Source: a virus
Direction: 5' to 3' (one strand)
IMG/VR virus record: IMGVR_UViG_3300044618_000096
Coordinates: 1-35,050 of that record
DNA length: 35,050 bases
Shown here one piece after another: positions 14,189-22,066 of this stretch; within the stretch, counting starts at the first letter, position 1, and the number at the start of each line of letters is the position of its first letter. Position numbers and translations under genes: made by a program. The notes below the pieces were generated by a model. It worked only from the letters and a program-made list of their open reading frames with translations, had not been told where the DNA came from and made no database searches.

Positions 14189-14616
14189 GGTCTGGTGCCA
14201 GCCTTATCGATGATCAGCGCCTGCTTGCGTGGGCTGGTGTCATCGCTGTTTGGCACGCTGATGTGCGTCCAACGATCAAACTCGCGGATGATCTGGTCGT
14301 AGCCAATGCCGCTGTCAACGATCTTGCGCACCACCTCGTCTGGTGTCATGCCTGGCACCTTGAAGTCGGCAGCACATCCAAGTCGGTGCTGGCTGGTGTC
14401 TTTGCTGCCCACCGCATCATTGACCAGCTTTGTGCGCAGGCCTGAGCTGATCATGATCGGCTTGCCACCCAGCACCACCTTCACCTGCTCCAGAAAGTCT
14501 GCCAGGCGCGTCAGATTGGCCAGCTCTGTGTCATTGGGGCTGTTGTCCCAACCGTTGCGTTCTGCGGTTTCTGAGGCTGTCAGTTCTTCGAGTGTAAAGT
14601 GTGGCGTGAGGTTCAT
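14179..14616 (-). CDS. Endolysin, M15-family peptidase
   Basis: This 145-residue protein is a peptidase M15_3 type endolysin that cuts peptidoglycan cross-links. Zinc-binding motifs are visible: SQHRLGCAADF gives His and Asp of the SxHxxGxAxD signature (residues about 75-85), and WTHIS near 117 gives the second His. The N-terminus has the usual family start (FTLEELTASETA). There is no signal peptide or SAR helix, so release depends on a holin. It is the last gene of the leftward unit and overlaps the holin gene as ATGA. Confidence 0.93.
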   Translation of the reverse strand: MNLTPHFTLEELTASETAERNGWDNSPNDTELANLTRLADFLEQVKVVLGGKPIMISSGLRTKLVNDAVGSKDTSQHRLGCAADFKVPGMTPDEVVRKIVDSGIGYDQIIREFDRWTHISVPNSDDTSPRKQALIIDKAGTRPYA

Positions 14617-15023
14617 TTTTTGCTCCGCATGTCTGCAAGTTTTTCAACGGTGCGGCCACCAAAATATGCCAAGAAGATGATCTGTCCCCACTGGCCGAGC
14701 AGCTGGACGTAGGACTCTTGTGCGTTGTAGCCGAAGGCCGACATCATGGTGAACACAAAGTAGGCCACGAAGATGGCTATCAGGGCCATAGGACGAATAT
14801 TTTTAGACAGCCAAGAGTCTGACCCCATGTCTGCTGTCCATCGGTCTGTGATGGCTGTCTGCTCCACCTCGAACAGTTTGGTCTCGTTGGCCATCTTTGC
14901 CAGCTCACCATCCTGCGCCATCTTTGCCAGGTCGAGCTGGGCCTTAGCCTTAGCCTCTGGGTCTGGAATGAGCTTGTCGATGAGCTTGCCGCCCACGTTG
15001 AGGAGTGCGTCAAGTCCAAACAT
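14613..15023 (-). CDS. Putative holin (GTA/3TM-like)
   Basis: This 136-residue protein has a long amphipathic N-terminal half followed by two hydrophobic segments (PMALIAIFVAYFVFTMM at about 78-94 and WGQIIFLAYFGG near 112-123) and a basic tail (KLADMRSKK). The layout matches phage holins of the 3TM superfamily, which form the lesion that releases the endolysin. It overlaps the endolysin gene by four bases and the upstream gene by one. Confidence 0.8.
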   Translation of the reverse strand: MFGLDALLNVGGKLIDKLIPDPEAKAKAQLDLAKMAQDGELAKMANETKLFEVEQTAITDRWTADMGSDSWLSKNIRPMALIAIFVAYFVFTMMSAFGYNAQESYVQLLGQWGQIIFLAYFGGRTVEKLADMRSKK

Positions 15024-15340
15024 TATCTTTTCTCCAGCTTGGTTTCAATGATGGCAATTTTCTGGCGGTTGTACTGAATGTCGTCGCGGTTCTTTTGAAT
15101 CTCAAGAGATAGGTCTTGGCGCAACCGTTCACGCGCCAACTCAGCGCCAGTGTTGGTGGCCTGTTTGTTGTCGCTGGTCACCACCAGACTGATTTTGCTG
15201 TTAAGGATTGTGACCTCGTGGGACAAGTTGGACAGCGCAGACATGAGGTACACCACGCAAGTAAAAAGCAGCGGAAGCACTGCAAACGTGAGCTTCTCGA
15301 TCAATGCGCCTTTTCCACCTTCTTTTGATTCATCAGCCAT
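15023..15340 (-). CDS. Small membrane/coiled-coil protein, possible inner spanin
   Basis: From the ATG at 15340 (AAGGA seven bases upstream; the frame is open to 15376) this 105-residue protein has one membrane helix (FAVLPLLFTCVVYLMSAL at about 22-40) and then a long helical, charged C-terminus predicted to coil. That is the layout of an Rz-type inner spanin. No lipoprotein partner (Rz1) was found embedded or adjacent, so a holin accessory is equally possible. Confidence 0.65.
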   Translation of the reverse strand: MADESKEGGKGALIEKLTFAVLPLLFTCVVYLMSALSNLSHEVTILNSKISLVVTSDNKQATNTGAELARERLRQDLSLEIQKNRDDIQYNRQKIAIIETKLEKR

Positions 15341-15341
15341 A

Positions 15342-15557
15342 TCATGATCCTTTCCAGTGACTGGCCAAGAAACCAACCAAAGCAGAAGCGCCTGAGACTA
15401 TGGTCATGCCAAACCAAAGACCTCCACGACCTTTGTTGGCCAGCGCAAGTAGTTCCTCGACATTGCGCTCCATCTTGTCGACTTTTTTGTCCATATCTTG
15501 GACTTTCTGCCAGAGCACGCCATATTTTACAAGGTCGATCTCGTTTCCTTCTGACAT
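15342..15557 (-). CDS. Small membrane protein of lysis region (holin-like)
   Basis: This 71-residue protein has an N-terminal coiled coil (YGVLWQKVQDMDKKVDKMERNVEELLAL) and a C-terminal membrane helix (FGMTIVSGASALVGFLAS). This type is common beside phage lysis genes and is often called holin-like. The ATG at 15557 has GGAG eight to nine bases upstream, and the frame also allows 15575. Its stop lies one base before the next start. Confidence 0.7.
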   Translation of the reverse strand: MSEGNEIDLVKYGVLWQKVQDMDKKVDKMERNVEELLALANKGRGGLWFGMTIVSGASALVGFLASHWKGS

Positions 15558-15574
15558 AACATTCGTCTCCAACA

Positions 15575-15928
15575 TTAGAGGCCTTGGCCTGGCGTGATGT
15601 AAACGGTGGCTCCTGCACTGGACAGGCCGCTGAAGAATGTGTCTTGGTTGAAGCGCAAGATTTCAACTGCACCAGGCACCAGCACGATGGCCGCTGATGG
15701 TGTGCCGGCCACAGGAGCCACAGCGTTGGCCGTTGCGTCTGTTGCGTTTGGGCCAGTGCCCAAGAACACGGTGGTCGTGCCTGCATTGATGAATCGGAAC
15801 TGACCTGCATTCTGTGGATCAAATTTGGCGTATACAGGTGCTTGAATGCCAGCAGGTGCTGATGCGGCTGCTGCCACCACGATGGTCTTGCCAAGTGGTG
15901 CAAATGCAATTTGTGAATTTGTGGACAT
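15575..15928 (-). CDS. Small beta-rich structural protein
   Basis: This 117-residue protein is rich in Ala, Gly, Val and Thr with alternating strands (KTIVVAAA, FRFINAG, TVFLGTG, AIVLVPGA, ATVYITPG), a pattern of small virion decoration or fibre-tip proteins. It resembles in style the pair at 25075-25756. It follows the fibre genes and precedes the lysis genes. The family is not recognised. Confidence 0.75.
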   Translation of the reverse strand: MSTNSQIAFAPLGKTIVVAAAASAPAGIQAPVYAKFDPQNAGQFRFINAGTTTVFLGTGPNATDATANAVAPVAGTPSAAIVLVPGAVEILRFNQDTFFSGLSSAGATVYITPGQGL

Positions 15929-15939
15929 CGTTGTTCCTT

Positions 15940-16245
15940 TTATGCTAAGAAGTTGTGTGTGGTTAATTCATTTTCATCGCTGAGGCAGCTTTCAATATCT
16001 GCAACCATGTCGCTGCGCAAAGATGTCAATGTGTCTTTCAACCATTGAATCACCATTTGCTCGGTGACCTGTTCAAGCGGTGTGAAATCTTGGCTTAGAT
16101 TGTCGACGTTAACGCAGGCAACACTTGTCCAAGGCTTCTTGCCTAGAGCCTTGCGGACTTCATAGTCGACCTTAAAAACAACGTTTGTTTTGCCTTGGTG
16201 TTCTGGCAAACATTCGACTTTAGTTACTGACCAAATTGAGCTCAT
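15940..16245 (-). CDS. Hypothetical protein after tail fibre gene
   Basis: This 101-residue protein has beta strands at the N-terminus (NVVFKVDYEV) and a C-terminal amphipathic helix (VTEQMVIQWLKDTLTSLRSD). The ATG overlaps the fibre stop as ATGA. Similar small proteins after phage fibre genes are often assembly helpers or minor tail components. That role is inferred from position only. Confidence 0.7.
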   Translation of the reverse strand: MSSIWSVTKVECLPEHQGKTNVVFKVDYEVRKALGKKPWTSVACVNVDNLSQDFTPLEQVTEQMVIQWLKDTLTSLRSDMVADIESCLSDENELTTHNFLA

Positions 16246-17066
16246 GGTGCGACTCCAATGAAACCGTAGATTGTGTATTCGTTACTGCTGCCAACTGCGA
16301 CCAATGGTGTGGCGTATGTCCCGCTTCGGTTGTAAGCGCCAAGACATCCACCAGCAGCGGCTGCACCAAATGCAGCGTTCCAATAGACCTGTGGAGTGTT
16401 GGTTCCGCCATCACCTTGGGTCTTGACCATTTTGATGTCGTAATTGAGTCCGCTATTTGCATCGAGTTGAAAGTTCAATGCTTTTGACAATCCGGTAACG
16501 TCAATGCTTGTACCGGTTGCAGCACCAATGTTTGGCGTTGTCAATGTTGGGCTTGTGGCCAACACGTTGTTGCCCGTGCCAGTGTTTGTAACGCTGACCA
16601 ATTTTTTGCTTGCGTCAGTGGCAACTGCTGCTGATGCAGTTAAATAACTGTGCGTGGTGTCTGTTGCAAAAGTTGGGCTTGTAATTGATGGGCTTGTGGC
16701 TAGAACATTGTTTCCTGTGCCTGTGTTGGTCACGCTCACCACGTTCTTGCTGGCATCCAGAGCCAGTGCTGTTGAGGCTGTGAGTCCTGAGAGAGTGCTG
16801 GTTCCTGATACGGAAAGATTGACACCGTTCAGGTCTGCACCGCCTTCGACGCGCTGCCACACGGAGCCGTTGTAGGTGGCCCAGTCACCGACACCCCAGT
16901 TGCTGATGCCGTCAAGAGTGGTGCTTCCAGCCACTGAGACTACGTAGTAGTCGCCCTTAGTTCCTGCGCCAGACGACAGCGCAGGGCTGTTTGTGCTGGC
17001 GTTCCAAGTGCCCTTGTAATTCAATGCACCTAGTGCATTGGTGATCGACGAGACTGTTTTTAACAT
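16242..17066 (-). CDS. Tail fibre protein with internal repeats
   Basis: This 274-residue fibre has three parts. Residues 12-75 form a module common in phage fibres (NYKGTWNAST, then TKGDYYVVSVAG, then GDWATYNGSVWQRVEGG). Residues 97-180 hold two copies of a 37-residue repeat about 47 residues apart (LVSVTNTGTGNNVLATSP is the shared core), likely trimeric beta structure. The rest ends in a globular tip with Gly/Ala-rich stretches that probably contacts the receptor or ligand. It lacks the P22 head-binding domain found in the tailspike, so it must attach another way. Confidence 0.82.
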   Translation of the reverse strand: MLKTVSSITNALGALNYKGTWNASTNSPALSSGAGTKGDYYVVSVAGSTTLDGISNWGVGDWATYNGSVWQRVEGGADLNGVNLSVSGTSTLSGLTASTALALDASKNVVSVTNTGTGNNVLATSPSITSPTFATDTTHSYLTASAAVATDASKKLVSVTNTGTGNNVLATSPTLTTPNIGAATGTSIDVTGLSKALNFQLDANSGLNYDIKMVKTQGDGGTNTPQVYWNAAFGAAAAGGCLGAYNRSGTYATPLVAVGSSNEYTIYGFIGVAP

Positions 17067-17079
17067 GGTGTGGCCTCAC

Positions 17080-17373
17080 TTAGCAGTTTTCAGCGCCAGC
17101 AAACTCAGGCAGCGTCTTGAGGTGCTCATAAACCTGCGCGATAAAGTTCGGGGAATCCGAGCTTACAGAGACAGGCACTTGGTACTGATTGAAGAAACTT
17201 TTGTCATCGGCTGTGAAACTCACCAGCGCATTGACTTGGTTTTTTGATCCGTTGATGGATTCGACTTTGATGTAAGTCAAGAGAGCAAGTGTTTTTTCAC
17301 CATCTTCAATGCTGCCCATTGAGGTTTGGATGGTGACTTTACCGCTGATATTGATGATTTTGCGCAATGCCAT
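17080..17373 (-). CDS. Hypothetical protein between tailspike and fibre
   Basis: From the ATG at 17373 (AAGGAG six bases upstream; the frame is open to 17436 inside the tailspike gene) this is a 97-residue protein with a beta-rich first half (KIINISGKVTIQTS, then LLTYIKVESING) and a helix near the end (FIAQVYEHLKTL). I do not recognise it. Its size, fold pattern and position beside a receptor-binding gene resemble the protein at 15940-16245. Confidence 0.7.
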   Translation of the reverse strand: MALRKIINISGKVTIQTSMGSIEDGEKTLALLTYIKVESINGSKNQVNALVSFTADDKSFFNQYQVPVSVSSDSPNFIAQVYEHLKTLPEFAGAENC

Positions 17374-17404
17374 TTGGAGCTCCTTTTGATTCGATTGATG
17401 AGGT

Positions 17405-19213
17405 TTAGTAACTTGGATACCACTTGACACCGTCATAGTGAAGTGTCATGGCTTGGCCAACAACAGCAGTTGATGCTTTGCCAATGTTTCCAGCAGTTGT
17501 CAATGTAAACGCACCATCTGGAATAATTGTCACAGTGCCACGGAATGAGGTCAATGGTGGTTCAATGATGTTGATTGCTGCCGTTCCAGATACGTGAAAA
17601 ATTTGACCCTTGGTTTCAATTCCAATAGTTGCAGCAGAGGCAACGGCACTAGTGGTTGCAGACGATGTGTTTTGCAATATAACGTCAAGCACTGTTGCAC
17701 CAGCACCATTCACGTTTGTTGATCTTGTATTCACGAACCGAACAATTGCATTGGTTACGTTTCCTGCACCAACCACAGATGCGTTGTCACTTGCAATTCT
17801 GTAGATTCCCCAGTTGCGTATTTGGCAATTTACAAAATTGAATGTGACAGGTATTGTGGAGCTGCCGATGATCATGCCGGTGCCAGAATAACTCCATACG
17901 TCATTACCACGCTGCGGGGTGCATGAGTCCAACGTGACCATCACACTGTCACCAGCGCCAGCGCCAGCATCAAGTGTGAATGCGGCTGCCGAATCTGAAG
18001 ACATGTAGAAGTTGCTGATGTCCTTCAATCTTAAGTCACCTTGGACAAGAAAGTTAGCACAGGCAATTTCGACTGTCGTTCCAATCATGTCAATGCCTCG
18101 GCCTTCAACACCGTAGCCAAGTTGTGTTGATGTCTTCAAAACCTCACCGCCAAGAATCACAACTTTACCGACTACGTTATGAATTGCTCGCGCTGCTGTT
18201 TGCCAAGTGGTGGCGTTGTAGCCTGGTTGCAGTGACCACTCATATGGGTTGCAATCTATTTGTGGCGAAACAAGGGTGATAAAGCCGTTTGACTGGTTTC
18301 CGACAAACGCCTTTTGAGCGCCACGACATTTGAAGCCGTAAATGGCATTTTCAGATTGCGCTGCATCCACGGATGGCGTTCCGATTTCTTGGCCAAATGT
18401 TAAGCCGTTGATGCAATAGGCAACGGACATTCCATAGACATTATTGAATTGTGCTGGCGCTGCATTGCTTACGCTGAACCAACGAATTGCTGCGGCGTAA
18501 TTTTTAAAATCAGCGTTAACAGCAACGTCGTAAAGTCTTAACTGACGTCCAGCAATTCCTAAAACGTATGCAGCTCCTATGCCTCCAGTTGGTCTTGTTC
18601 CAATAAGGCTGTAGCCATTGAAGTCAATAGATTGACCGACAGAGCTGATTGTCACTGAGTCAACGGAGTAGTTTTTTGAGAATTTGATTGGCTTTCCACT
18701 GTCAAAAGCGGCTTGTACTTTAAGCTGATCTGTTGCACCAGCAAAGTCCTCAACGTCCCAGAATTCGCGCAACTTGTCCTGCGCTGATCGTGCGACCACA
18801 CCAGAACCGCTTTGTACGAATCCAATCCAGTCTGATCCGTCATTGTCTGCAAGGTCTTGGACTGTACCGACTTGGCCTTTGAATCCAATGAATGGTTCCA
18901 AAACAACATCGCTGTAACGCTCTGTTGCAGTTGGTGCGCTGTACACCATGCTTCCATTGCGGTTCTGCACTCGGATGCTGTAGTCGCTGTTGACATACAA
19001 GCGAGCAGGCGTTCCGCTGCGTGATGGATAGCCAGCCAGTGTGCGGATTGGCTGCGTTGCTGGAATAGTCAGTGCCACATCCCAGTAGACGTTGATTGGA
19101 TTCGTCTGTGGATCGAGGTTTGCTGTTCCAATCCAGACGTAGCCATTCTCAAGCGGCTGGCCATCGATGTCAGTGAAGATCGGATATGTGGGTTGAATCG
19201 AGAGTGCGGACAT
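17405..19213 (-). CDS. Tailspike with P22-type head-binding domain
   Basis: This 602-residue protein begins with a domain like that of the P22 tailspike N-terminus (about residues 1-115: YPIFTDIDGQPLENGYVWIG, then NVYWDVALTIPATQPIRTLAGYPS, then LYVNSDYSIRVQNRNGSMVY), which docks the spike to gp4 and gp10. The remainder has the alternating short strands of a right-handed beta-helix, as in enzymes that bind or cut surface polysaccharide. I cannot place catalytic residues. It starts one base after the ejection-protein gene ends, with AGGAGAACC before the ATG. Confidence 0.9.
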   Translation of the reverse strand: MSALSIQPTYPIFTDIDGQPLENGYVWIGTANLDPQTNPINVYWDVALTIPATQPIRTLAGYPSRSGTPARLYVNSDYSIRVQNRNGSMVYSAPTATERYSDVVLEPFIGFKGQVGTVQDLADNDGSDWIGFVQSGSGVVARSAQDKLREFWDVEDFAGATDQLKVQAAFDSGKPIKFSKNYSVDSVTISSVGQSIDFNGYSLIGTRPTGGIGAAYVLGIAGRQLRLYDVAVNADFKNYAAAIRWFSVSNAAPAQFNNVYGMSVAYCINGLTFGQEIGTPSVDAAQSENAIYGFKCRGAQKAFVGNQSNGFITLVSPQIDCNPYEWSLQPGYNATTWQTAARAIHNVVGKVVILGGEVLKTSTQLGYGVEGRGIDMIGTTVEIACANFLVQGDLRLKDISNFYMSSDSAAAFTLDAGAGAGDSVMVTLDSCTPQRGNDVWSYSGTGMIIGSSTIPVTFNFVNCQIRNWGIYRIASDNASVVGAGNVTNAIVRFVNTRSTNVNGAGATVLDVILQNTSSATTSAVASAATIGIETKGQIFHVSGTAAINIIEPPLTSFRGTVTIIPDGAFTLTTAGNIGKASTAVVGQAMTLHYDGVKWYPSY

Positions 19214-22066
19214 TTATTGGTTCTCCTGGTCAAATTGGCGCTCGGCTTGGGTTGCTGTCTGCAACCATTGAATCCTTGCATCCAACGCTTTTGGCAGTTT
19301 GGCTGCGTCTGCGAATTTCTGGAAGGATTGTGACATGGCTGTGCGACGAATGCTAGCTGCGCTGGGTGTTCCCTTGGTCGCAGCTTCGATTGCAAGTTTC
19401 TGGAAACCTTCATCAGCGAACAGTTTTCCTGCTGCTTTGAGTGAATCCTTGTTGCCTTGGGTCATGGCTCCGGTGATTATCGATGTGGCTGCGGCTGCAA
19501 TAGGGCCACCCATTGCCGCAGCACCAGTCAATGCACCCTTTGACAAGGTGCTCTCCATGACCTTACCGATTAGGCTTTCAGCCTGCATGCCTTGCAGTAT
19601 TGCTTGGTTTGCTTTGCCGGTGGTCAGGACATTGGCTCTGGCCTCGGTGACGCGCTTGGAGACCTCGAACAGATCGCGCAGTACATCTGCCGAATCTTTT
19701 CCCAGCGTGTCCACGATGGTTTTGTAGACTGGTGGATTGGCTCTCAGTTTGGGATAGATGTCGGCAAACTCAGAGAAGCCAAAGCCACCCTTCTCAGCAC
19801 CTCTGGCCGAGCGCGTGACGGATGCCAGCGCAGTTGCCAGCGTCTCTTTGCGCAGGTCTTCTGGGACGGTCTTGAGAAGTCGGTTGAACTCGCCTGCATC
19901 GCCCTTGGCTGCGCCAGTGATGGCAGTGCGCATCTTGTTGGCCACGCTGCCCTCGATGTCTTGGCCAAACGCATTCACGATGCGCTTGCCCAAGGCACGC
20001 TCTTTTGCGTACAGCAGATTGGCCGCACGCAGTTGCTGGCGCAGTTCCTCACCACCGATGTTGCCAACGTTTGTCAGTTGGTCATCAGCGAGTGCCGCAT
20101 ACAGGCGCTTGAGGTCTGCTTCGGCCATGCTGCCATAGGGTGATTCCATCTTGTTGATGGCGTTTCCGATCAGGGTTTTCTCTCGCTTGAGTCGGCCATA
20201 GGTGATGTTGCCTTCCTCGATCATCTTGGCCAGATTGCGCTCGGCTGCTGACATGCCTTTCTCGCCCACCTCGGCCTTGACGGTGTCAAGGGTTTCTTTG
20301 AGCTTTGGCAGGTCAACCACCGATGTCTTTGGCACCACCTCATCGACTGCGTTGTAGACCTTGCCTGCCTGCGCATTGAGGTCTGAACGTGTCTTGGTCA
20401 GCGAATCCTTGATCTTTTGCGATACCACACCAGGTGCGACTGCGCCTTCGACGAATGTGGCATCGAATTGCTTGATCACATCGTCGGCCTTGTCCACGGC
20501 CTGCGTGACGGTGTTTCGCCATGTGGCCTCAGCTTCGCTGCCTGCGGCTGATCTGGTCAGGCCTGCGGCTGCTCGAACTTGTGGGTTATCGCTGAACACA
20601 TCGGCAGGCAGCTGGATGCCAAGCCGATCGGCTGCATCTTTAGCTGCCACATTGACCTGCGCAAGATCGGCCAACCGGTCACGAGCGCCAGCCGAGCCGA
20701 AGCCTGTTCCGGATGCCTTCTTGACCAGATTTCCAACTTCTTCCTCGGTAACTTCTGCCACGACTGGTGCAACTGCGGGTGCAGCTGGCGCTGCTGTGAC
20801 TGGGGCTGCCGGTGCTTTCGGTGCTGCAACTGGAGCGCCCTGCTTGATGGACTCCAAGTTAACGACCTTGCCAGTTCCTTTCCCGACTGGGACGAGCGCC
20901 TGGATATATTCGTCCTTGTTTAGGATTGCTGCTGCATGACGGTGGTTGCCATCGATGATTCGCATGTTTTCATCCAAGCGAATTGGAAGCACATCTTCGA
21001 CGCGATCAATTTCTTGGATGGTCTGTGCTTTGCCAATCTTTCGAGCAGTCTCTATCGATGATGCATTGAGATAGTCCTCACCGACTTGAGTTGGGACTGC
21101 GTCAGATGTTTTGATCGTTCTCAGCTCAAAATCAACGTCAGGCGCTGCCTGTGCTCGTCTGCTGATGGCGCTGAACACATCTTTTGTCTGTGGATCTTGA
21201 GTTCGGCTCTTTTGTATCCAGTCATCAAACAGGCTTACCGTCTTGCTTTGGCCCGTTGGGATTTCTGGGACGGTAGGAGCTGCCTCTGGCATTGCTGCGG
21301 CCACTGGAGCTGCTGGAGGCGCTTCTGGTGCCATTGCTGTGCCCATTGGAGCGCCTGGTGCACCAGCTACTGGAGCAGGTGCTGGTGCTTTGCCTGTGAC
21401 GCGCTGCACGCCCTTTTTGACCGCTTGGACGACCGGAGGTGCCACACGTTGCAGAATCTGCCCTGTTGGGCCTGTGACTGCGGCTGTGACCACCTCGCCA
21501 GTGTCGAACTTGCCACCAGTTGCCGCTTGGCTTGCTTCGATGGCCGCTTGAGTTGCTCCACTGGCCACAATTGCACCAGGGATGGTTGCGGCTCGTCCTG
21601 CTGGTGTGAATGCTGCAATGCCACCAAGCGCACGTGGGATATCACCAACGGTGAAGCCTGGCGTGATCGCATACTCTTTTTGATCAACCGATGATTTCAG
21701 TAAGTAATTTCCCTTGGCATCTTGGCGAACCTGAACACCAGGAAAGTTGGCCTGCAAGACCTGTACCGTTTCCTTGGGGCCACTGAGAAGCGTTCCAAGT
21801 GCTGTTTTGAATCCTGCCACACTCATTTGATTGAGTTCTGGCATGGTTACCCATTCAGGAAGTGCTTGAGTCTCAGGCGTAGCACGTGCGCGACCAGTTA
21901 CCTGCTCGGCCAGTCCTTCAAAAAAGCCCATTGGCTTTGGCTGTGATGCAGCCCATTGCTCAGGTGACATTGGAGCCGCAGCTGGTGCTGTGGCCGTAGG
22001 TGCAGGCGCAGGAGCTGCTGGCGCAGCCTGCTTAGTCTGGGATGCCAACCATTCTTCTGGACTCAT
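19214..22066 (-). CDS. Large ejection protein (gp16-like position) with ParB-like domain
   Basis: This 950-residue protein is at the place of the largest P22 ejection protein. It starts with two copies of a motif, MSPEEWLASQ (1-10) and MSPEQWAASQ (33-42), joined by an Ala/Pro linker. Ala/Pro linkers return at about 225-270 and 410-440. Between them, residues 325-400 look ParB/sulfiredoxin-like, with IDGNHRHAAA at 371-380. The C-terminal half is long and helical, with a hydrophobic stretch near ALTGAAAMGGPIAAAAT that could cross a membrane. Ejection proteins leave the capsid first and form the DNA passage through the cell envelope. Confidence 0.8.
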   Translation of the reverse strand: MSPEEWLASQTKQAAPAAPAPAPTATAPAAAPMSPEQWAASQPKPMGFFEGLAEQVTGRARATPETQALPEWVTMPELNQMSVAGFKTALGTLLSGPKETVQVLQANFPGVQVRQDAKGNYLLKSSVDQKEYAITPGFTVGDIPRALGGIAAFTPAGRAATIPGAIVASGATQAAIEASQAATGGKFDTGEVVTAAVTGPTGQILQRVAPPVVQAVKKGVQRVTGKAPAPAPVAGAPGAPMGTAMAPEAPPAAPVAAAMPEAAPTVPEIPTGQSKTVSLFDDWIQKSRTQDPQTKDVFSAISRRAQAAPDVDFELRTIKTSDAVPTQVGEDYLNASSIETARKIGKAQTIQEIDRVEDVLPIRLDENMRIIDGNHRHAAAILNKDEYIQALVPVGKGTGKVVNLESIKQGAPVAAPKAPAAPVTAAPAAPAVAPVVAEVTEEEVGNLVKKASGTGFGSAGARDRLADLAQVNVAAKDAADRLGIQLPADVFSDNPQVRAAAGLTRSAAGSEAEATWRNTVTQAVDKADDVIKQFDATFVEGAVAPGVVSQKIKDSLTKTRSDLNAQAGKVYNAVDEVVPKTSVVDLPKLKETLDTVKAEVGEKGMSAAERNLAKMIEEGNITYGRLKREKTLIGNAINKMESPYGSMAEADLKRLYAALADDQLTNVGNIGGEELRQQLRAANLLYAKERALGKRIVNAFGQDIEGSVANKMRTAITGAAKGDAGEFNRLLKTVPEDLRKETLATALASVTRSARGAEKGGFGFSEFADIYPKLRANPPVYKTIVDTLGKDSADVLRDLFEVSKRVTEARANVLTTGKANQAILQGMQAESLIGKVMESTLSKGALTGAAAMGGPIAAAATSIITGAMTQGNKDSLKAAGKLFADEGFQKLAIEAATKGTPSAASIRRTAMSQSFQKFADAAKLPKALDARIQWLQTATQAERQFDQENQ

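Noticed and set aside
16500-16780. Repeat pattern in the fibre gene as a CRISPR array or diversity-generating template
   Set aside because: There are only two protein-coding repeats with no spacers of constant size, and no reverse transcriptase gene or variable-repeat pair is seen in the window.
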